Below, in pieces: positions 5,717-9,669 of a stretch of 9,669 bases of DNA (position 1 is its first letter; the number at the start of each line of letters is the position of its first letter). Made by a program: the position numbers and the translations under genes. Below the pieces are notes generated by a model. The model was not told the origin of the DNA. It did no database searches and saw only the letters and a program-made list of their open reading frames with translations. Source of the DNA: an uncultured Caldimicrobium sp. (GTDB taxonomy: Bacteria; Desulfobacterota; Thermodesulfobacteria; Thermodesulfobacteriales; Thermodesulfobacteriaceae); contig CALLJI010000122.1 in the NCBI GenBank assembly GCA_938091475.1, positions 1 through 9,669 on the forward strand, in the 5' to 3' direction.

Positions 5717-8029
5717 TTAAGCTTTCTCGAGCTTTACAGCAGAGATTTTGTATTCTGGTTGTTTAGAGAGGGCATCAAAGGCGTCCGTGACTAAACTATT
5801 AATTAGGCTTTCAGGATAGTGAAAGGGCACAAAAACTACTCCTGGTCTTGGGATATCTACAACTTTTGCAGGTAGCACGATGCTTCCTCTGCGGGAAGTA
5901 ATTTTCACTTTATCTCCAGTTTTAATTCCCAATTTTTCTGCATCCTTAGGATTAATTTCCACAAAGGCGTGTGGAGCAGCTCTCATTAATTCTGGAACTT
6001 TCATCGTCATAGTCCCAGTGTGCCAATGTTCAATAAGACGCCCTGTAGTTAAGATGAATGGATAATCTTTATCTGCTGGTTCTGCAGGACCCACCGCTGG
6101 TCTTAACCAAGTCACCGCCTTGTTTCCATCAGCAGGATTTCCATAAAATGAAATATCTTCTGCTTGGGGATCAAATTTTTTCAATAATGGATCCCCATAT
6201 TTGGCTGTATATCTTCTAAGGGTTCCAGGGGCTGGATAATCTTCAGATGGGAATGGCCAGAGCAATCCATGCTCTTTTATAAGCCTTGCTCTCGTCATAC
6301 CCCAGAAGTTATATACAGTATCCTTTGAACAGGCTCTTATCTCATCCCAGACTTCTTCAGAATTTTTATAGGGGAAAAGTTTTTTAGCTTCCTCTTCTCT
6401 ACCTAAAGCAGTAAGGAGCCCTCTGGCAAAAGTTAAAATAACTTCGAAGTCCGATTTGGCTTCACCTAAAGGCTTAATAACTTGGGGCAGATATTGATAC
6501 CTTCTCTCTGATTGACCATATGTACCTTCCTTTTCACACCAAAGGGCTGCTGGTAAGACTAAATCAGCAAGCTCAGAGGTGCGGGAAGGATGATAGGCTT
6601 CACTCACTACCAAAAAGGTATCCTCTCTTGCCATCCCTTTACGATATCTGTCTACATTAGGTAAACTTTGCCCTGGATTAGTGCAAACTATCCATATACA
6701 TTTAATTTCTCCAGCCTCAAATTTTCTGAATAACTCAACCGCTGTAGGACCTGGCGTTGGATGTATCCTTCCCTTAGGTACCCCCCAAAATCTTTCCATT
6801 TCTTCTCTGTGCTTTTCATTTGCCACTAATCTTCCGTAAGGTAAAAGGTGTGCAAGTAAACCCACATCGCGAATTCCACCGCAAGCATTGGGTTGTCCTG
6901 TTAGAGAGAAGGGTGTTGCACCAGGTCTGCATATTTGCCCTGTTAAAAGATGAAGATTATGTATCAAATTATTTGCCCACACACCCCTGGTACGTTGATT
7001 TATTCCCATACACCAAAAGCTCATCGTAGCCTTTGAAGTCGCAAACCATCTGGCAGCCTGAATTATTTTCTCTTTGGGACATCCAGATTTCTGCTCTGCC
7101 ATCTCCGGAGTATATTCCTCAATAAATTTTAGATAATCCTCAAAAGTAACCTTTTCAATTTTACCATCAGGATTAGTCCTCTTAAAAACACAGTGTTTAT
7201 TTACAAAATCAGGGTTATACAGTTTTTCTTTTATAATTACATGGGCCATAGCATTAAGGATGTAAAGATCCGTACCGGGAATAAAATCAAGATATAAATC
7301 TGCATTTCTTGCTGTGACTGTCTTACGAGGATCAACCACTATGATTTTCACATTTCTTTTTCTTTTTTGTTCCATAATTAATCTAAAAATCACTGGATGA
7401 GCCTCACTCATATTTGATCCAATGATAAAAAAACAATCTGCGTAATTAATATCATCATAACAACCCATAGGTTCATCCTTACCAAAGGAGGTCACATAAC
7501 CCACTGCAGCTGAGGCCATACAAAGCCTTGGATTTCCATCAATATTGTTTGTTCCTATGGCACCCTTAAAAAGTTTATTTGCCAAATAGGACTCTTCGGA
7601 ATAGGATTGTCCAGATCCGTAAAAACCTACACTATGTGGTCCATATTTCTTAATAGCCTCGGCAAATTTCGAAATCATTAATTGCATAGCCTCATCCCAC
7701 GAAATTCTTTTCCATTTTCCCTTTTCCTTAACCATAGGATATTTTGATCTATCTGGTGCATCCAAAATTTTGGGCAGATAACTTCCCTTCACACAGAGAA
7801 ATCCTTTGTTCCAGTTTTTATCATCTCCTTTAACTGCAACTACTTTCCCACCCTTAACTCCTATGTATAATCCACAGCCCGCACCACAATATCTACATAC
7901 ACTTTTAACCCAATTATCTACCTCAACAGCCTGCAGAGACTCTGGTAAAGCAAAATCAAATCCAGCCACAGAGGCAGCAGTAATTAAGGCACTCCATTTT
8001 AAAAAATCTCTTCTGTTTAATTTTGACAT
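5717..8029 (-). CDS. napA: NapA, periplasmic molybdenum nitrate reductase catalytic subunit
   Basis: This 770-residue Mo-bis-MGD oxidoreductase reduces nitrate to nitrite in the periplasm. A Tat leader opens it: NRRDFLKW (5-12), a hydrophobic stretch, and likely cleavage near LQA (32-34). The [4Fe-4S] ligands are C45, C48, C52 and C79, with K81 (CVKG) between the cluster and the pterin. The molybdenum ligand is C170 in RLCMASAAVGY, followed by DEPMGCYDDI and SNMSEAHPV, which mark NapA rather than formate dehydrogenase or assimilatory NasA. The C-terminal pterin domain carries TTGRLIEHWHTGTMT and ends with SKQPEYKISAVKLEKA. The length is nearer the monomeric Desulfovibrio NapA (about 755) than the 828-residue E. 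coli enzyme, which partners NapB; no napB is present. A ribosome-binding site GGGGGGTGA lies four bases before the ATG, and napM ends 21 nt upstream. Electrons probably arrive through NapM and NapG/NapH. Confidence 0.96.
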   Translation of the reverse strand: MSKLNRRDFLKWSALITAASVAGFDFALPESLQAVEVDNWVKSVCRYCGAGCGLYIGVKGGKVVAVKGDDKNWNKGFLCVKGSYLPKILDAPDRSKYPMVKEKGKWKRISWDEAMQLMISKFAEAIKKYGPHSVGFYGSGQSYSEESYLANKLFKGAIGTNNIDGNPRLCMASAAVGYVTSFGKDEPMGCYDDINYADCFFIIGSNMSEAHPVIFRLIMEQKRKRNVKIIVVDPRKTVTARNADLYLDFIPGTDLYILNAMAHVIIKEKLYNPDFVNKHCVFKRTNPDGKIEKVTFEDYLKFIEEYTPEMAEQKSGCPKEKIIQAARWFATSKATMSFWCMGINQRTRGVWANNLIHNLHLLTGQICRPGATPFSLTGQPNACGGIRDVGLLAHLLPYGRLVANEKHREEMERFWGVPKGRIHPTPGPTAVELFRKFEAGEIKCIWIVCTNPGQSLPNVDRYRKGMAREDTFLVVSEAYHPSRTSELADLVLPAALWCEKEGTYGQSERRYQYLPQVIKPLGEAKSDFEVILTFARGLLTALGREEEAKKLFPYKNSEEVWDEIRACSKDTVYNFWGMTRARLIKEHGLLWPFPSEDYPAPGTLRRYTAKYGDPLLKKFDPQAEDISFYGNPADGNKAVTWLRPAVGPAEPADKDYPFILTTGRLIEHWHTGTMTMKVPELMRAAPHAFVEINPKDAEKLGIKTGDKVKITSRRGSIVLPAKVVDIPRPGVVFVPFHYPESLINSLVTDAFDALSKQPEYKISAVKLEKA

Positions 8030-8050
8030 CCCCTCACCCCCCTTACCTAA

Positions 8051-8452
8051 CTATTTATGTATGTTTTTACTACCGGGTTTAATTTCTAAAGTGTGCCCTT
8101 TATGACAATCAAAACAAGTTTGGAACCCTTTGGCTTTTTCTAAATCTTCCACAGACTTTCCGTGGCACATTACACAATTAGATGGTTTGGCTACTCTTTC
8201 AAACCTTTTCTCTAAATCCCCATGACAAATAACACACCTAACCTGATAGATTCCATGCAAACTTTTTTCCCAAGCTTGTACTTGATTCATATGGCACTTA
8301 GCACATACTAAAGGATCCTCTGTAATTATTTCAGCTTCAAGCTTTGGATGTTTTTTCTTAGCAAAGAGAGGCAGGTTTAGTATTAAACAAAAAGTTAAGA
8401 AAAGAAAAAAAGTGGTAAGAAAAGGGAATACCTTTACTTGCTTTTTCTTCAT
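8051..8452 (-). CDS. napM: NapM-like tetrahaem c-type cytochrome
   Basis: This 133-residue exported cytochrome has four CxxCH haem sites: C50-H54, C73-H77, C93-H97 and C113-H117. Residues 1 to about 31 form a Sec signal or membrane anchor (MKKK, then a long hydrophobic run ending at LPLFA). It is the size and haem number expected of NapM, a small tetrahaem cytochrome encoded before napA in Desulfovibrio desulfuricans and thought to pass electrons to NapA in place of NapB. It lies 21 nt before napA and 69 nt after nrfA. An excellent ribosome-binding site AGGAGGTA (8461-8468) sits ten bases before the ATG, but an upstream copy of its complement could mask it. It could instead serve both NrfA and NapA as a shared electron carrier. 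Confidence 0.87.
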   Translation of the reverse strand: MKKKQVKVFPFLTTFFLFLTFCLILNLPLFAKKKHPKLEAEIITEDPLVCAKCHMNQVQAWEKSLHGIYQVRCVICHGDLEKRFERVAKPSNCVMCHGKSVEDLEKAKGFQTCFDCHKGHTLEIKPGSKNIHK

Positions 8453-8462
8453 TTTTTCTTTA

Positions 8463-8468
8463 CCTCCT
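8463..8468 (-). promoter_or_regulatory. napM ribosome-binding site
   Basis: Read on the minus strand this is AGGAGG, a near-perfect Shine-Dalgarno sequence ten bases before the napM ATG. It is one arm of an exact 6-bp inverted repeat with 8482-8487, so it could be hidden by base pairing in the mRNA. Confidence 0.8.
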
Positions 8469-8487
8469 GTAATAAAATAATAGGAGG
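8463..8487 (-). promoter_or_regulatory. Inverted repeat able to sequester the napM ribosome-binding site
   Basis: On the transcript CCUCCU (8487-8482) is followed 13 nt later by its exact complement AGGAGG (8468-8463), which is the napM Shine-Dalgarno sequence. The loop is AU-rich. Three bases of the CCUCCU arm (8485-8487) also belong to the 3' arm of the hairpin just upstream, so the two structures cannot both form completely. This could tune napM translation relative to nrfA. The pairing is visible in sequence; regulation is inference. Confidence 0.4.
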
Positions 8488-8510
8488 AAAAGGGCGTACG
8501 CCCTCTCCCC
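8485..8510 (-). promoter_or_regulatory. Strong hairpin in the nrfA-napM intergenic RNA
   Basis: Positions 8500-8510 pair with 8485-8495 around a GUAC loop (8496-8499). This makes an 11-bp stem in the minus-strand RNA, eight Watson-Crick pairs and three G-U. The core is a perfect 14-nt DNA palindrome at 8491-8504. It lies 12 nt after the nrfA stop. No U-run follows, so a full terminator is unlikely. A partial terminator, an RNA processing site or a 3'-protecting stem that sets the nrfA-to-nap ratio is more plausible. Confidence 0.5.
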
Positions 8511-8521
8511 TGTTTAAGATA

Positions 8522-9669
8522 TTACTTCTTTAATTGCTTTTCTTTTATTGCCTTTTCAAGGAGTAAGACACCATCATTAGCTAGTTGTATAGCTTGAAAG
8601 AGTGACTGTTTAGCTAACTCTGGATTGTGGAAGCCATCTGAATTTTCAGCAGTCCACCATTCCCACATAGTATGAGCTTTAGAATGTAATTCCCTTGCCT
8701 TTGCTAAAACATCTTCAGAAACCCCAACAGCCTGAGCTAAGGCATAAGTATCTACAAGTTTTGAAATCCAAAATTCAGCTTTTCTCATCTTTCCGCGAAC
8801 ATAATGTTGAATACCCTGGATAACATATTCTGCCTGTTCAGGTGTCCAATCACTATGGCAGTTAACACACACTGCAGTTCTTCCAGGAACATACTTGACA
8901 CTTCTTTGACCATGGAAAGTGTAGAGCTTACCCTGTTTATTTTTTACTTTAGGCATATGACAGTCCGCACAGGTAAGGCCAGCCCTTTCATGCTTGCTAC
9001 CCCAAAATGCTTCTACCTCGGGATGTTGAATCTTGACTAATGGAGCTCCTGTAATTTCATGTCTAAAATCTCTAAAGCTTATTTCATCATAAGCTTTATC
9101 CAAATCCAAAACATTGACCCAAGGAAAATAGTTAGTTCTTCTATCTGCCATTGGAATGGCTTGGCCAGTTTTAGGATCAATGCCAGGATTACAATTGTAT
9201 TCTACATGGCATTGAGCACACATTAGGGTAGCATCAGGTTTATTTAATATCCCAATTGCTCTAAAATCTCTAAAAACTACCTTGGTCATAGTGATTTTCT
9301 TACTTTTTTCAGGATCATAAGGATAAGTCCCTAACTTTCTATCCACCACAGCCTCAACAAGAGCATCTCTAATCACCCTTGGTTGTGCACTATGGGGATC
9401 ATGACACATAAAACATCCAAAGGTACGGTGCATATCCCTTGCCATTTCCACTACAGGGGAGGTCCTATCCCATTTAGCTTTAGGATGCTTATCTCCCATA
9501 TAGGCCCACTTGAGAACCCAATCTGAAGTCTTACAAGTTAGACAGACAGGATTAGCAGCTGTGGCAGCAGTCCTTGGTGTATAGGGTGGAAAAATTTTCT
9601 GTGTATTTGTGCTTGGCTCTACATCTTTTAAAACTTCCCAGGCACTCTTTTCAGCCAATTTGGCATTAA
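8522..9669 (-). CDS. nrfA: NrfA, pentahaem cytochrome c nitrite reductase (5' end beyond window)
   Basis: This periplasmic enzyme reduces nitrite to ammonium with six electrons. Numbering from a TTG at 9658, the active-site haem 1 has the diagnostic CxxCK (C39-K43). Four CxxCH sites follow at C82-H86, C147-H151, C230-H234 and C264-H268. Expected catalytic residues are R65 (KWDR), Y154 (CHVEY) and H212 (KIQHPE). E153, Y154, K209 and Q211 match the calcium site of the KxQH class. H344 in DGFHNPE is probably a distal haem ligand. The frame stays open past the TTG to the window edge. Compared with E. coli NrfA (478 residues), a signal peptide and some 80 further residues before haem 1 are missing, so the gene is cut by the window and that TTG is not its start. 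The VEYYF motif reads VEYNC here, an insert follows it, and the C-terminus is shorter than in E. coli. An nrfH-type partner would be expected further upstream but is not visible. Confidence 0.94.
   Translation of the reverse strand, partial: NAKLAEKSAWEVLKDVEPSTNTQKIFPPYTPRTAATAANPVCLTCKTSDWVLKWAYMGDKHPKAKWDRTSPVVEMARDMHRTFGCFMCHDPHSAQPRVIRDALVEAVVDRKLGTYPYDPEKSKKITMTKVVFRDFRAIGILNKPDATLMCAQCHVEYNCNPGIDPKTGQAIPMADRRTNYFPWVNVLDLDKAYDEISFRDFRHEITGAPLVKIQHPEVEAFWGSKHERAGLTCADCHMPKVKNKQGKLYTFHGQRSVKYVPGRTAVCVNCHSDWTPEQAEYVIQGIQHYVRGKMRKAEFWISKLVDTYALAQAVGVSEDVLAKARELHSKAHTMWEWWTAENSDGFHNPELAKQSLFQAIQLANDGVLLLEKAIKEKQLKK

Noticed and set aside
5717..8029. Formate dehydrogenase or assimilatory nitrate reductase
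   Set aside because: The CMASA ligand segment, DEPMGCYDDI, SNMSEAHP and EHWHTGTMT motifs, the Tat leader and the napMDGH neighbours all point to NapA. Formate dehydrogenases often use selenocysteine, and NasA has no Tat leader.
5880..8105. Plus-strand open frames opposite napA and napM (5880-6065, 6820-7029, 7806-8105)
   Set aside because: They are antisense shadows of highly conserved coding sequence, with no ribosome-binding sites or family motifs.
8485..8510. Full Rho-independent terminator after nrfA
   Set aside because: The hairpin is strong but is followed by CCUAUUAUUUU rather than a clean U-run, and napM follows at once with a good ribosome-binding site.
8804..9040. Plus-strand open frame opposite nrfA
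   Set aside because: It runs across the NrfA haem 4 and haem 5 region, which is plainly coding on the other strand.
9656..9658. TTG as the true nrfA start
   Set aside because: It has no leader peptide and begins too close to haem 1, while the frame stays open to the window edge. The gene must begin beyond the window.

Overview
The window looks like chromosomal DNA from an anaerobic, respiratory, probably thermophilic bacterium of the Thermodesulfobacteria/deltaproteobacterial type. This is inferred from AT-rich, lysine-rich coding, a napM-A-D-G-H gene order like that known in Desulfovibrio desulfuricans, several c-type cytochromes and no napB. I cannot name the species from sequence alone.

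Left region (1-736): no convincing gene. All three forward frames are open from the edge for 11-18 codons, so the tail of an upstream gene may be present. From 161 to 673 lies a dense array of fourteen 23-25 nt palindromic elements. Most have the form GTAG + GGGC...GCCC, in both orientations and separated by short AT-rich spacers. The stems differ between copies but stay self-complementary. They resemble REP elements of the kind mobilised by RAYT transposases. A promoter-like sequence (TTGACA-16-TATATT) follows, ending almost at the first start codon.

Plus-strand block (737-4173): three overlapping genes, so one transcript. They encode a polytopic membrane sugar-phosphate transferase of the MraY/WecA superfamily (GT4), a membrane sensor histidine kinase with a periplasmic Tll0287-like c-heme domain (CxxCH), and an OmpR-type response regulator.

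Minus-strand block (9669 down to 4160): a nitrate-to-ammonium respiration operon. It runs nrfA (pentahaem nitrite reductase, 5' end beyond the window), napM (tetrahaem cytochrome), napA (periplasmic Mo-bis-MGD nitrate reductase), napD (NapA chaperone), napG (four [4Fe-4S]) and napH (membrane quinol-side iron-sulfur protein). NapA would reduce nitrate to nitrite and NrfA nitrite to ammonium. NapH/NapG/NapM would carry electrons from the quinone pool. Neither napB nor napC is visible.

The two blocks converge and their last genes overlap by 14 bp. The haem-bearing two-component system is an attractive candidate regulator of the nap-nrf operon, but that is inference from position. The most notable points are the REP-like array with compensatory stem changes, a NapG that lacks the usual Tat leader, a hairpin plus an inverted repeat that can mask the napM ribosome-binding site, and the packing of the whole nitrate-to-ammonium path into one transcript.
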